DNA of 20,123 nucleotides from Candidatus Omnitrophota bacterium (GTDB lineage Bacteria; Omnitrophota; Gorgyraeia; Aquiviventales; Aquiviventaceae), in contig JACQRE010000065.1 in the NCBI GenBank assembly GCA_016206585.1, forward strand, positions 1-20,123. Reading direction: 5' to 3'. The notes beneath the pieces are model-generated. The model was not told the DNA's origin and ran no database searches. It saw nothing but the letters and a program-made list of their open reading frames with translations. Position numbers and translations under genes: made by a program. This document shows positions 1 to 7,389 of this stretch, piece after piece. Numbering within the stretch: the first letter of the stretch is position 1; every line of letters starts with the position of its first letter.

Positions 1-256
1 CGACGGGAGTGCCGTGAGCCGCAGGCTGACGGCCCGTCCGCCCGTTGAGGAAATCGGCGGTGAGGAACTGCCGCGCACGACCCGCGAAGAGAGAGCGGTA
101 CGGCGCCTCCCGCGCCCCGAAGTCCAGGATGACGGCACCCTCCCCCGGCAGATAACGACGGGTCAGCCGCTCCAGGTCGTTGCGCCGCAGCCTCGTGATC
201 CAAAACTCCGTATCGACCAACCAGGGGTTCGTGAACGGATTGCGGCTCATGGTCAT
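1..256 (-). CDS. SAM-dependent methyltransferase, N-terminal part (cut by window edge)
   Basis: The first 85 residues of a protein that continues beyond position 1. A glycine-containing motif I, VILDFGAREAPYRSLF, at about residues 47-62 is followed by FLTADF, the usual spacing of the SAM-binding loop and the acidic residue after strand 2 in class I methyltransferases. The start ATG at 256 overlaps the aminotransferase stop in an ATGA junction; a second in-frame ATG two codons on (250) is possible. Motif I is GAREAPY rather than GxGxG, a variant seen in methyltransferases of polysaccharide loci. The substrate is unknown; from context it probably methylates a sugar or another glycan building block. 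It is the last visible gene of the run, and its C-terminal half, including any substrate-binding part, is not in the window. Confidence 0.72.
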   Translation of the reverse strand, partial: MTMSRNPFTNPWLVDTEFWITRLRRNDLERLTRRYLPGEGAVILDFGAREAPYRSLFAGRARQFLTADFLNGRTGRQPAAHGTPV

Positions 257-1422
257 GTCGAGGCGTTGACTTCCACACACAGTGTGCGGCGCAGGATGGC
301 GACGCTGCGCGCGTCGTCGACCACACGGAACGGCCGTCGCTCGCGCCGCAACCACGCGATCCATGCCTGCAGATGATGCGCGTCGCGCCGGGCGCAGCGC
401 ACAATCGGAATCCTCCGGCGTCGCATCGCGGCAACCGCCTGAGCCGCGTCCCGCTCCCGCCGCGCGGCCAGGCACAGAAATGCGTGATTCCCGCGCACGC
501 CGGGCGGCAGCGGCCGCTCCGTGAGATGGAATCGCTCGCAGAAGGGCGCCACAACCTCCCGAGCCTGCCCATACGTTCGTCGAAGGGCCGCAAGAATGTG
601 CGGCATTTTCTTCAGTTGGGCGATCAGCAGCGCGGCTTGCAGCTCACTCATCCGGTAGTTGAGCCCGAAGGACCCGATGCAGCGATCCCCCGCAGGATCG
701 GCCATCCCGGGACGGCGCCGCATCCCGAGATCGTGAAACCGGACGGCGCGCTCGTGGAGCCGCCGGTCGCTCGTCAGCACGAGGCCCCCCTCCCCCGAGG
801 TCAAGAGCTTGTTGTACTGGAACGACATGACCGACACCATCCCCAAGGCGCCCACCGGCAGCCCGCTCACCGCGCCGCCGATGGCCTGCGCGCCGTCTTC
901 GATCACCGGAACACCCAGCCGCTTGCCGGAAGCCGCGATGGCCTGCAGATCGCACGGAGCTCCGCGCATGTGGATGGCGATGATCGCCCGCGTGCGCTTC
1001 GTGACACACCGCGGCAGCGCGACCGGATCCAACCCCAGCGTCTCGTCGATCGGCGCGATGACCGGCGTGGCACCCAACGCGAGGATCGCCATGAGTGCCG
1101 CGCTCCACCCGTACGCCGGGAGGATCACCTCATCGCCCGGCGAGACGCCGACCGCCCAGAACGCTGTGTGGAGTGCTGCGGTGCCGGATGACACCGCCAG
1201 AGCGTGGCGGCGGGCAAAGCGGTGGGCCGCCTGCGCCTCGAGCGCCTCGCAGCGCCGCAGCAGCCGCAACCCGTAGAACCGGTAGGGCGAACGGGCCGCG
1301 AGCACCTCCAGCGCGGCCCGGCACTCCGCCGCGCCGATGAACCTAGCACCGGGGAAATTACCGAACCGCGGCGGCTCGACGCGCCGGACGCCGTTTCGGA
1401 GCGGAGTTCGTGTGGCGGCCAT
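253..1422 (-). CDS. DegT/DnrJ/EryC1-family PLP-dependent sugar or cyclitol aminotransferase
   Basis: A 389-residue protein of normal family length, fold-type I PLP aminotransferase. Visible motifs: SSGTAAL (about 78-84, phosphate binding), VIEDGAQAIGG (about 173-183; Asp176 should pair with the PLP nitrogen) and SFQYNKLLTSGEGG (about 200-213) with Lys205 as the Schiff-base lysine. Family members transaminate keto-sugars or ketocyclitols, usually with glutamate or glutamine as donor. From memory, the SFQ-x-x-K-LLTSGEGG form resembles the StsC/AHBA-synthase branch more than the classic SFHPSK sugar branch; this needs a tree. The open frame reaches 1605, but residues before 1422 are low-complexity Arg/Ser/Pro and lie inside the inositol synthase gene. 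ATG 1422 gives a normal N-terminus ending in FPGARFIG. It overlaps the inositol-phosphate synthase gene by 65 bases, far more than other junctions here, suggesting translational coupling. Confidence 0.88.
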   Translation of the reverse strand: MAATRTPLRNGVRRVEPPRFGNFPGARFIGAAECRAALEVLAARSPYRFYGLRLLRRCEALEAQAAHRFARRHALAVSSGTAALHTAFWAVGVSPGDEVILPAYGWSAALMAILALGATPVIAPIDETLGLDPVALPRCVTKRTRAIIAIHMRGAPCDLQAIAASGKRLGVPVIEDGAQAIGGAVSGLPVGALGMVSVMSFQYNKLLTSGEGGLVLTSDRRLHERAVRFHDLGMRRRPGMADPAGDRCIGSFGLNYRMSELQAALLIAQLKKMPHILAALRRTYGQAREVVAPFCERFHLTERPLPPGVRGNHAFLCLAARRERDAAQAVAAMRRRRIPIVRCARRDAHHLQAWIAWLRRERRPFRVVDDARSVAILRRTLCVEVNAST

Positions 1423-2641
1423 ATCGTGTCCCAACGTGCTGTTTGAGCATCTCGGTCTGCCGGAAGAACTCGTACTCCCCGGTGCCGAGCGGATGCTTGA
1501 AGTAGGCAGCCAACTGGGGCAGGACCCCCGCTTCGCCCTGCCCTCCGAAGAACGCGACCCACCGGATGAGGTCAAACACGAGCGGGGCCGCGAGCACCGA
1601 GTCATCGCCGAGCCAGTCGATCTTCATCTGCATGGGCACATCGAACCAGCCGCTGAAGTCGATGGAGTCCCAGGCTTCCTTCGCGTCGCCGCGCGGCGGG
1701 TAGTAGTGGATGTGCACCTGGTGGTCGTAGTCCGCGTAGCCGAGAATCTTCTCCAGCACCGCGCTCTTTGCTTCGATCTTCGTCGCCCGGTGGGCCGGGT
1801 CGTGGAGCACCTGGCCGTCGCGGTTGCCGAGGATGTTCGTGCTGTACCAGCCCCTGAGCTTCAGGTGGCGGTGCTTGAGCATGCCGGCGATGATCGTCTT
1901 GTAGAGCGTCTGGCCGGTCTTGCCGTCCTTGCCGGCCATGGCTGTCCCCTTCGCCTTGGCGAACGCCTCGAGTGCCGGGATATCCATCATCATGGACGGC
2001 GTGAAGTTGATCAGGTGGCAGCCGTTCCTGATGCCCGCATAGGCGTAGAGCATCCCGGCGGTGATGGCCGGATCCGAGCGCTTAAGACCCGCCTCGAAGG
2101 CCTCGAGCGATTGGTGCACGTCGGTCAGCACAATCTGCCGGTCGGTCGAGGCGACGTTGACCATCACCAGCACGTCCGGGCGGTGCTTCTTGCGGAAATC
2201 GGCGATGTCGTACTCGAGACTCTTCACCAGCTCGGGAAACGGGCGTTTCATGAAGACGGTCGGGGCGAAGTCCACGTCCTGCATGCGCTGGGAGGCGTGC
2301 GGGGAGCGGCACAGCTTCTCGATCGTCTCGTTGCGCTCGGTCATGATCGCGGGGTAGACGTCGGTGCGATCGAGTGCTCCGGCGATATCGCGCGCGATGT
2401 GCTTGGGCACGACACCGTGGATCTCGCACGACCGCGCGTAGGAGTCCGGCACGATGTCCCAGCCGCCGAAGACGAGGTCGGAGAGCTGTGCCAATCCCAG
2501 CCCGGCGTAGGCCGGCTCGACCTCCGATGGAACCGGAAACGACGCCACGAGACCCTGCGCCATCGCCGCCTTGGCTGCGAGCAGTGTGGTGGCTACCGCC
2601 CCCTTGGAACCGATCAACAGCACCCCGATCTTCGGTGACAT
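1358..2641 (-). CDS. ino1: Inositol-3-phosphate synthase (myo-inositol-1-phosphate synthase)
   Basis: A 427-residue enzyme that converts glucose 6-phosphate to 1L-myo-inositol 1-phosphate through an NAD-dependent oxidation, aldol cyclisation and reduction. Seen: an N-terminal Rossmann strand with GSKGAVATT (11-19), the family motif AGKDGKTGQT (236-245) and NILGNRDG (269-276), followed by a Lys-containing KIEAKSAVLEKILGY segment and the C-terminal LAAPLVFDLIRW stretch. Length fits the bacterial/archaeal type. The start ATG has a good ribosome-binding site, GAGGGAG, nine bases upstream. The last ~20 residues (RHTNSAPKRRPARRAAAVR) are Arg/Ala-rich and lie exactly where the aminotransferase start overlaps, so this tail may be a by-product of overprinting. 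Its product is normally dephosphorylated to free inositol or used for phospho-inositol head groups; the HAD phosphatase and aminotransferase nearby are candidate partners. Confidence 0.93.
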   Translation of the reverse strand: MSPKIGVLLIGSKGAVATTLLAAKAAMAQGLVASFPVPSEVEPAYAGLGLAQLSDLVFGGWDIVPDSYARSCEIHGVVPKHIARDIAGALDRTDVYPAIMTERNETIEKLCRSPHASQRMQDVDFAPTVFMKRPFPELVKSLEYDIADFRKKHRPDVLVMVNVASTDRQIVLTDVHQSLEAFEAGLKRSDPAITAGMLYAYAGIRNGCHLINFTPSMMMDIPALEAFAKAKGTAMAGKDGKTGQTLYKTIIAGMLKHRHLKLRGWYSTNILGNRDGQVLHDPAHRATKIEAKSAVLEKILGYADYDHQVHIHYYPPRGDAKEAWDSIDFSGWFDVPMQMKIDWLGDDSVLAAPLVFDLIRWVAFFGGQGEAGVLPQLAAYFKHPLGTGEYEFFRQTEMLKQHVGTRYGRHTNSAPKRRPARRAAAVR

Positions 2642-2650
2642 CGGATCACG

Positions 2651-2657
2651 CTCCCTC
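2651..2657 (-). promoter_or_regulatory. Ribosome-binding site of ino1
   Basis: Minus-strand GAGGGAG nine bases before ATG 2641. It runs out of the stop codon (TAG) of the preceding methyltransferase gene and supports the chosen ino1 start. It is one of the few strong Shine-Dalgarno matches in the cluster, where most genes rely on stop/start overlap. Confidence 0.7.
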
Positions 2658-3472
2658 TAGGTTGTCGACGCACCTACCGGCGCCTCTGCGTCCGGGCAGA
2701 AGACGCCCTGCACCACTTCGTTCCCGCTCATGAACCGAAAGCCGTTCGCCTCCACCACCCGCCGCGCCGTCTCCAGCGTAAAGTACCACAGGTGCGCGGG
2801 CTGGGCGTACCGCCGCTGCTGCGTCCGCGGATTGCGCATCCCCGGCACCTCCACGTAGAGGACGCCCCGGGGTGCGAGCGCTGCGCGCATCCGCTGCAGC
2901 AGCCGCTGCGGATCCGCCACGTGCTCGAGCACATGGCTCAGGAGGATCAGATCCGCCGGCTGCTCCGCGCGGGGCAGCGCCTCCAGCGACCCCGCGGCCA
3001 GATCCAATCCCCGCGCGGCACCGTACGCCACCGCCTCGGCGCTCACGTCGCACCCCTGCACCCGGCATCCCTCGCGGCGGAACGCCTCGAGCACCCCGCC
3101 GTAGGAGCAGCCCAGCTCGAAGACAAGCCCGCCGCGGAACCGGATCCCCTGCTCGTCGAGCCATCGCACGATGTACGCGCCGCGGCGCATTCCCCGCTCG
3201 AACTGGCCCGCGGCATGCGCCGCCCCGCGGCCGCCCTGATGGGCGTGGTAGTCGCTCGCGTAGAAGCGCCGCAGCGACGGTTCGGTCAGCCGCGGGCTCT
3301 GCGCCACCAGCCCGCAGGAACCGCACGACCGCAGCCGGATCGCCAGCGGCCCGAACCGGTGCGTGGAGTGGGGCGCAAACCGGTCGGCCTCGCAGTTCGG
3401 GCACGAGCGCAGCGGCTCCCAGCGGTAGAGGCCGATCAGGCTCTTGGCGAAGACCGCCAGCCCTTCGTTCAT
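2657..3472 (-). CDS. Class I SAM methyltransferase with N-terminal four-cysteine zinc-binding module
   Basis: 271 residues. The N-terminus carries CPNC (24-27) and CGSCG (50-54), a probable zinc ribbon, then a linker with FYASDYH, then a Methyltransf_23-like domain: motif I VFELGCSYG (117-125), the acidic residue in CDVS (141-144) and SHVLEHVADP (179-188). The arrangement CxxC-x22-CxxC followed by FY..DYY-like sequence and a methyltransferase is common in O-antigen, capsule and antibiotic sugar loci, where members act as C- or O-methyltransferases on NDP-sugars or glycans. The substrate cannot be told from sequence. The start ATG overlaps the stop of the upstream glycosyltransferase (ATGA). 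The gene ends 15 bases before ino1, with its stop touching the ino1 ribosome-binding site. Confidence 0.87.
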   Translation of the reverse strand: MNEGLAVFAKSLIGLYRWEPLRSCPNCEADRFAPHSTHRFGPLAIRLRSCGSCGLVAQSPRLTEPSLRRFYASDYHAHQGGRGAAHAAGQFERGMRRGAYIVRWLDEQGIRFRGGLVFELGCSYGGVLEAFRREGCRVQGCDVSAEAVAYGAARGLDLAAGSLEALPRAEQPADLILLSHVLEHVADPQRLLQRMRAALAPRGVLYVEVPGMRNPRTQQRRYAQPAHLWYFTLETARRVVEANGFRFMSGNEVVQGVFCPDAEAPVGASTT

Positions 3473-4530
3473 CGGCTATGCTCGATTAACTGCTTCATCG
3501 CTGATGCGCGCTGATCCACACGCTGATCTGCGCTGATACCAGCGGCGGCGCGGATGAAGTCGAGCCACGCCGGCGCGCGCTTCGCCCACGACCACTGCGC
3601 CTCGATCACCTCACGGCCGTGCTGCCCCGCCTCGCGCACCGCCTCGCGCTGATCCAGGCACCACTGCAGCCGCTCGCGGATCGGTTCGACGCGGCGATCC
3701 ACAAACCAGCCGTTTCGGCCCTCCACGATCAGCTCCTCGCACCCGCCGACGCGCGTGGAGAGGATGGGCCGCCCGCACGCCGCCGCCTCCAACACGCTCA
3801 GCGAGCACCCTTCCGAGCTGGAGGCGCACAGGTAGACGTCGATCTCGTTGTAGAACTGCGGCATCTGCTCGTGCGGCACGTACTGGTCGGTCTGCGGCAT
3901 GGCCAGTTTCAGCTCGACATCCAGCGACCGGCACGCCGGCTCGATGAACCCGCTGACCCCCTTGCGCCAGTCATGTTTCGGGTTGCCGGAGAACCCCACC
4001 CGCAGGGGGCCGCTCGTGCGGATCGGCGCCTCCGGACGGAACAGCTCGGTGTCCACGCCGTTGGGGGTGTATGCAACCTTCGGCAATCCGGCGCGCCGGA
4101 ACAGCTCGGCCAGCCGCTGGCTGACTGCGTTCACGCCGCGGCAGCGCCGGAGAAACCGGATCAGCGATGCCGGCGGCTCCACGTCGCGGTCCGGCTGCGT
4201 GCGTCCGCCGTCCCAGCCGTGGTGGGAGTGGAGGCCGGTGATCGTCCGGTGCGGCTCCAGCTGCGGGAACCGCTCGACCAGCCCGGCCGCCGGCACCACC
4301 GGCTGCCGCCTGCCCCAGCCGGTGCGCCACGCGCCCACCAACTGCCAGCCCAGCGCGAACACCAGGTCGCAGCGCGCCTGCGCGGCCTGCCACCGCTCCG
4401 CGCCGCCTTTGAGATAGGCGATCTCCATCTCGAGGGCCGGATCGGTGTTGTGCGTGACGAGCGCCTGCGCGATCGCGTCATACGCCCAATGTGGCCGGTC
4501 GCACAACAGCACAACTCGTGTGGGATGCAT
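3469..4530 (-). CDS. GT4-like glycosyltransferase
   Basis: 353 residues with a GT-B fold pattern. Seen: NAVSQRL (134-140), the TPNGVDTELF signature (155-164) at the linker between lobes, VGFSGNPKHDWRKG at the start of the C-terminal lobe, and the nucleotide-sugar binding motif SSSEGCSLSVLEAAACGRPIL (about 237-257), ending in TRVGGCEELI. These are retaining GT4-family hallmarks; donor and acceptor sugars are unknown. I chose ATG 4530, four bases after the upstream stop, because sequence before it (up to 4659) is Arg/Ser-rich and out of family. The last residues, from about GISADQRVDQRASA, are encoded by a short GCTGAT repeat tract and are unlikely to be part of the fold. It follows directly on another glycosyltransferase gene, so the two probably act in successive steps. 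Confidence 0.88.
   Translation of the reverse strand: MHPTRVVLLCDRPHWAYDAIAQALVTHNTDPALEMEIAYLKGGAERWQAAQARCDLVFALGWQLVGAWRTGWGRRQPVVPAAGLVERFPQLEPHRTITGLHSHHGWDGGRTQPDRDVEPPASLIRFLRRCRGVNAVSQRLAELFRRAGLPKVAYTPNGVDTELFRPEAPIRTSGPLRVGFSGNPKHDWRKGVSGFIEPACRSLDVELKLAMPQTDQYVPHEQMPQFYNEIDVYLCASSSEGCSLSVLEAAACGRPILSTRVGGCEELIVEGRNGWFVDRRVEPIRERLQWCLDQREAVREAGQHGREVIEAQWSWAKRAPAWLDFIRAAAGISADQRVDQRASAMKQLIEHSR
3499..3537. repeat. Degenerate CGCTGAT direct-repeat tract at the 3' end of a gene
   Basis: CGCTGAT occurs four times on the plus strand, starting at 3499, 3509, 3521 and 3531 (periods 10, 12, 10). On the coding strand it reads as ATCAGCG units and encodes the tail ISADQRVDQRASA of the glycosyltransferase. 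The tract stays in frame and is followed by the regular ATGA overlap. It looks like a dispersed genomic repeat that has entered a gene end. Confidence 0.7.
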
Positions 4531-4534
4531 CGCG

Positions 4535-5689
4535 TTACCGAATGCTTGGCTCGTGGACAGGTGATCTCTCTGGCGCCACCGACCGCACCGCGGCCAGCCA
4601 CTGATCGGCGATCCCGTCCATCGTGTAGGCGCGCGGCGGCTCAAACTGGTGCGCCGCATAGCGATCCAGCACCCCCTTCATGGCCAGCGCCACCTCGCGA
4701 TACGCGCGGGTGTCGCCGCAGAGCCGCCGGAACCGGCGCTGCGAGGGCCACTCCTGGACGGCGCGGATCGCCCGCTGCCAGCGAGGGGCTTTGGGCCTGC
4801 CCGCCAGGTCGGTCGGGCTCTCCACCGGAATCATCCGGCGCAGCTCATCGAATGAGGCCGTGATGGGATCCAATTCCAGGACCACACCCGCCCGCGGTCC
4901 GATCGTTTGCACCCACTCGGCCGCGCCCATGTTGTTGGCGATCAGGACGGGCACGCCCTGGGAGAGCGCCTCGACCACGACCTGGGGCCCGCTGTCGACG
5001 GCGCTCAAGTGCACCACGAGATGCGCCTGGCTCATGAGGCGCGCGTAGGTATCGTTGTGAAACGATTTGTGGTAGTACCGGATGTTGGGGTTTCGCCGCA
5101 CCGCCTCAGGCAGGTTCCACAGGATCGGCGGCACCTCAAGGTATGGCATCGGCCGGTCGGTCAGCCAGCCCAGGACGTGCAGCGTGGCGTTGGGATAGCC
5201 GAGCGTGCGGTTCAGATGGTCGAACGCGCGCGCGATCAGCGGAAACCGCTTGTACGGGCGCTTCCACCATTTCGAGATGCACAGGATCTGCGGTGCCGCG
5301 GGATCCGGCGCTCCGACCCGAACCTGCCGGTCCATCTGGTGGCCCGGCGGAATGACCCACACGTTGGACAGCTCGCTCCCATACGTGTTGCGGTAGAGCC
5401 GGCGCAGCCACTCGGAATTGAACACGATGGCATCGCCCCGGTCGTAGCAATGGGCGTGTTTCGTCGCGGCATCCATCAGGTTCTCGGCGCGGATGATGAC
5501 CGGCTTGCGATACCGGGTCTCATGCCACACGCCCTCAAAGATGTAGACGTCGGGCTCCACGGATTCATCGCCGTACGTGATGCGCATGCCGCGGCGCTCC
5601 AGCGCGTCCGCCACGTGCCGGGGGATGGTGCCCCGCTTGTGCGGTGGTCCTTCGTTGTAGAAGCACAGCGTCAGCGGCTCCGGCATCAT
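4535..5689 (-). CDS. GT4-like glycosyltransferase (GT-B fold)
   Basis: 384 residues from ATG 5689. The N-terminal lobe is short and divergent (LTLCFYNEGPPHKRGTIPRHV). The linker region has VIPPGHQMD, then QILCISKWWKRPYKRFPLI, where the C-terminal Rossmann lobe begins. The donor-binding motif is SAVDSGPQVVVEALSQGVPVLI (about 229-250), the equivalent of the GT4 E-x7-E segment, with Glu240 and NNMGAAEWV behind it. Donor and acceptor are unknown. The start is uncertain between two adjacent ATGs: 5689 gives a 4-base ATGA overlap with the HAD gene, while 5686 sits better behind GAGGGG. Upstream codons to 5722 lie inside the HAD gene and were dropped. It stops 4 bases before the second glycosyltransferase. 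The C-terminal ~90 residues contain no recognisable domain. Confidence 0.83.
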   Translation of the reverse strand: MMPEPLTLCFYNEGPPHKRGTIPRHVADALERRGMRITYGDESVEPDVYIFEGVWHETRYRKPVIIRAENLMDAATKHAHCYDRGDAIVFNSEWLRRLYRNTYGSELSNVWVIPPGHQMDRQVRVGAPDPAAPQILCISKWWKRPYKRFPLIARAFDHLNRTLGYPNATLHVLGWLTDRPMPYLEVPPILWNLPEAVRRNPNIRYYHKSFHNDTYARLMSQAHLVVHLSAVDSGPQVVVEALSQGVPVLIANNMGAAEWVQTIGPRAGVVLELDPITASFDELRRMIPVESPTDLAGRPKAPRWQRAIRAVQEWPSQRRFRRLCGDTRAYREVALAMKGVLDRYAAHQFEPPRAYTMDGIADQWLAAVRSVAPERSPVHEPSIR

Positions 5690-6369
5690 CCCCTCACGCC
5701 GAATGCGGCCGAGGTCCCGCACGTCTCCAGCGCGGCCAGCCAGCCGTCAAGCTCCGTCAGGTCCGTGATGCAGGGACCGCGGAAGTCGTCCGGGATCGGC
5801 GTCTCCTCCCCGCTGCGCCGCCAGACGAACGGCAGGCGCAGGCGCTGCGCGGCCGCCCAATCCGTCGAGGAATCGCCCACGCACGCGACGTCGCCCGGCT
5901 GCAGACGGTGGCGCGCTAAGAGACCCTCCAGCAGTTGCTCTTTCGTCGCCGGGGATCCCAGCACCTCCTCGAACCACCGCGCCATACCCCGCCGCTCGAC
6001 GATCATCCGCAGTTCCCCTTCGGGCGTGCCGGAGATGATGAAGAACCGGTACCGTCCCTGCTGACGCGCCAAAAACTCCTGCGCCCCGGCCACCCAGGGG
6101 GCGGCCACGACCGCTTCCACCACATACCCGGCGAAGGTCCGGCACAGTCGGTCGAACTCCGCGTCGGGGAGCGGCCGGCGCAGGATGTCCCGGTAGATCG
6201 TCCGGAATTTGTCGAACCGCGGCACGCCGCCGTGGCGCAGGTGGTAGTCCACGATGCGCGCCACCGCCTCGGGGCCTTCCGGTTCAAAGAGGCGCGCGAA
6301 GGCCCGCGTCTTGACGTCCACGCTCTCGACGAGCACGCCATCGAAATCAAACGCCACCGCACGAACCAT
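5686..6369 (-). CDS. HAD-superfamily phosphatase
   Basis: 227 residues with all four HAD motifs: FDFDGVLVES at the N-terminus (Asp8 nucleophile, Asp10 acid/base), FFIISGT for motif II, the Lys of GSPATKEQLL for motif III, and VACVGDSSTDWAAA for motif IV. A helical cap (C1) lies between motifs I and II, as in phosphoglycolate-phosphatase-like small-molecule phosphatases. The start ATG 6369 overlaps the stop of the epimerase gene by one base (TGATG); codons further upstream (to 6441) are in a neighbouring gene's frame and are rejected. Its place in a run with NDP-sugar enzymes and inositol-phosphate synthase suggests it removes phosphate from a sugar phosphate or cyclitol phosphate, but the substrate cannot be read from sequence. 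Confidence 0.87.
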   Translation of the reverse strand: MVRAVAFDFDGVLVESVDVKTRAFARLFEPEGPEAVARIVDYHLRHGGVPRFDKFRTIYRDILRRPLPDAEFDRLCRTFAGYVVEAVVAAPWVAGAQEFLARQQGRYRFFIISGTPEGELRMIVERRGMARWFEEVLGSPATKEQLLEGLLARHRLQPGDVACVGDSSTDWAAAQRLRLPFVWRRSGEETPIPDDFRGPCITDLTELDGWLAALETCGTSAAFGVRG

Positions 6370-7277
6370 CAGCGTGAACGCGCCCTCCGGGCCGTCCGCC
6401 CGACGGCGTCGGGGGCCTCCTGCGCGATCTCGTGGAGGCACTCGAGCAGCCCCTGCCCCATGTCCACGTACTCGTTGCTCACGAGCTTGTTGCCGATCTT
6501 CGGCGTGAAGGAGTACGGGGTGACCGCGTAGTGCGCGTTGCCCTGCGCGCCGGCGAACTCGATGCGCACGTCTTTCTGGAGCATCTCCGTGATCATCCGC
6601 AGGAGGTCGGTGACGCGCATCGGATGGTGGCCGGTGATGATCACGTGGCGGTTGCGGTACTCCGGCGCGAGGATGTCGACGCTCAGGGTGGCCGCGTCGC
6701 GCGCGTGCACGTACTCGCGGATCTCCTCGCCGGTGCCCGGGAAGACAATCCGGCCCTCACGCAGCCCCTGCCGCAGGTAGCACCAGACGCTGTTGCGCTC
6801 ATCGGCGCGCGGCCCATAGACCGTCCCGAAGCGCAGAATCGTGAAGTCGAGCCCGTGACGCCGCTGGTACTCCTCGATGTACAGCTCGGCCGCGAGCTTG
6901 CTGCACCGGTAGAAGCCGCCGAGGTTGCTGTAGACATAGATGGTGCTGGCGAAGACGACCCGCTGCACGCCAGCCTGCACCGCCGCGTCGAGCACCTGGC
7001 ACGTGCCGAGGATGTTCTGCTCCACGGTGTCCAGCGGCCGCGTCCCGGCATCGTCCAGGTCCGCGAGGCCGGCGAAGTGGTAGACCGCCTGCGCCCCGTC
7101 CAGCGCCCGCGCGAGCGCCTCCGCGTCGAGGATGTCGCCCGCCACCACCCGCTGGGACGGCTGCGCGTACAGCGACGGCTTGAGGTCGAAGATCGTCACG
7201 TCATGGCCGCGCGCCGTCAGCGCATCCGCCGCGTGGCTGCCGAGGAATCCCGAGCCGCCGAGAACCACTGTTTTCAT
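6369..7277 (-). CDS. NAD(P)-dependent epimerase/dehydratase of the extended SDR family
   Basis: 302 residues. N-terminal GGSGFLG (GxxGxxG, 7-13) binds NAD(P); DIF-like strand end FDL (30-32) suggests NAD preference; HFAGLAD follows strand 4. The catalytic set is ST (111-112) in FASTIYVYS and Y123-x3-K127 in FYRCSKLAAE. ILRFGTVYGPRA and REYVHARDAA are typical of nucleotide-sugar epimerases and dehydratases. The specific reaction is unknown. The start is ATG 7277, four bases after GGAGG; ATG 7280 is only one base from it, and 7313 has no support. It is the first gene after the only gap, so it may open a separate transcription unit; it overlaps the HAD gene by one base. Confidence 0.9.
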   Translation of the reverse strand: MKTVVLGGSGFLGSHAADALTARGHDVTIFDLKPSLYAQPSQRVVAGDILDAEALARALDGAQAVYHFAGLADLDDAGTRPLDTVEQNILGTCQVLDAAVQAGVQRVVFASTIYVYSNLGGFYRCSKLAAELYIEEYQRRHGLDFTILRFGTVYGPRADERNSVWCYLRQGLREGRIVFPGTGEEIREYVHARDAATLSVDILAPEYRNRHVIITGHHPMRVTDLLRMITEMLQKDVRIEFAGAQGNAHYAVTPYSFTPKIGNKLVSNEYVDMGQGLLECLHEIAQEAPDAVGRTARRARSR

Positions 7278-7281
7278 CATG

Positions 7282-7286
7282 CCTCC
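7282..7286 (-). promoter_or_regulatory. Ribosome-binding site deciding the epimerase start
   Basis: Minus-strand GGAGG followed by C and then two adjacent ATG codons (7280 and 7277). Spacing is 1 base to the first and 4 to the second, which favours 7277. Unlike its neighbours this gene has no overlapping upstream stop, so it needs independent initiation. Confidence 0.7.
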
Positions 7287-7306
7287 AAATAGCCAAGCGC
7301 TAGACT

Positions 7307-7389
7307 GTGACACGTGTTACGTGTCACGTGTTACGTAAGAGCAAAACCCTTGGGCTGTGACGTGACACATGACACGTAACACGTGACAC
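7307..7389. repeat. 30-bp-arm inverted repeat made of four 12-mers, in the only gap of the cluster
   Basis: Positions 7307-7336 pair with 7360-7389 around a 23-base loop: 27 Watson-Crick pairs, one G-T pair and two mismatches out of 30. Each arm holds two copies of one unit: CACGTGTTACGT at 7311-7322 and 7325-7336, and its reverse complement exact at 7374-7385 and with two changes at 7360-7371. CACGTG itself is palindromic. The element begins 15 bases after the dehydrogenase stop. No T-run follows it in the transcription direction, so it is not a standard terminator. It could be a mobile repeat, an RNA processing or stabilising hairpin, or a set of operator sites. Confidence 0.85.

Noticed and set aside
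1423..1605. N-terminal extension of the DegT aminotransferase to position 1605
   Set aside because: The extra 61 residues are Ser/Arg/Pro-rich, lie deep inside ino1, and the family N-terminus is complete from ATG 1422.
1337..2638. A 433-codon plus-strand frame opposite ino1
   Set aside because: Shadow of the inositol-phosphate synthase gene; repetitive Val/Glu/His/Arg composition and no family resemblance.
3499..3537. GCTGAT repeats as a CRISPR array
   Set aside because: Repeat units are only 7 bases with 3-5 base gaps, with no 20-40 base repeats or unique spacers, and the tract is coding.
7307..7389. Inverted repeat as an intrinsic terminator
   Set aside because: No T-run follows the stem on the minus strand, and the loop is 23 bases; the sequence then continues directly into a ribosome-binding site.
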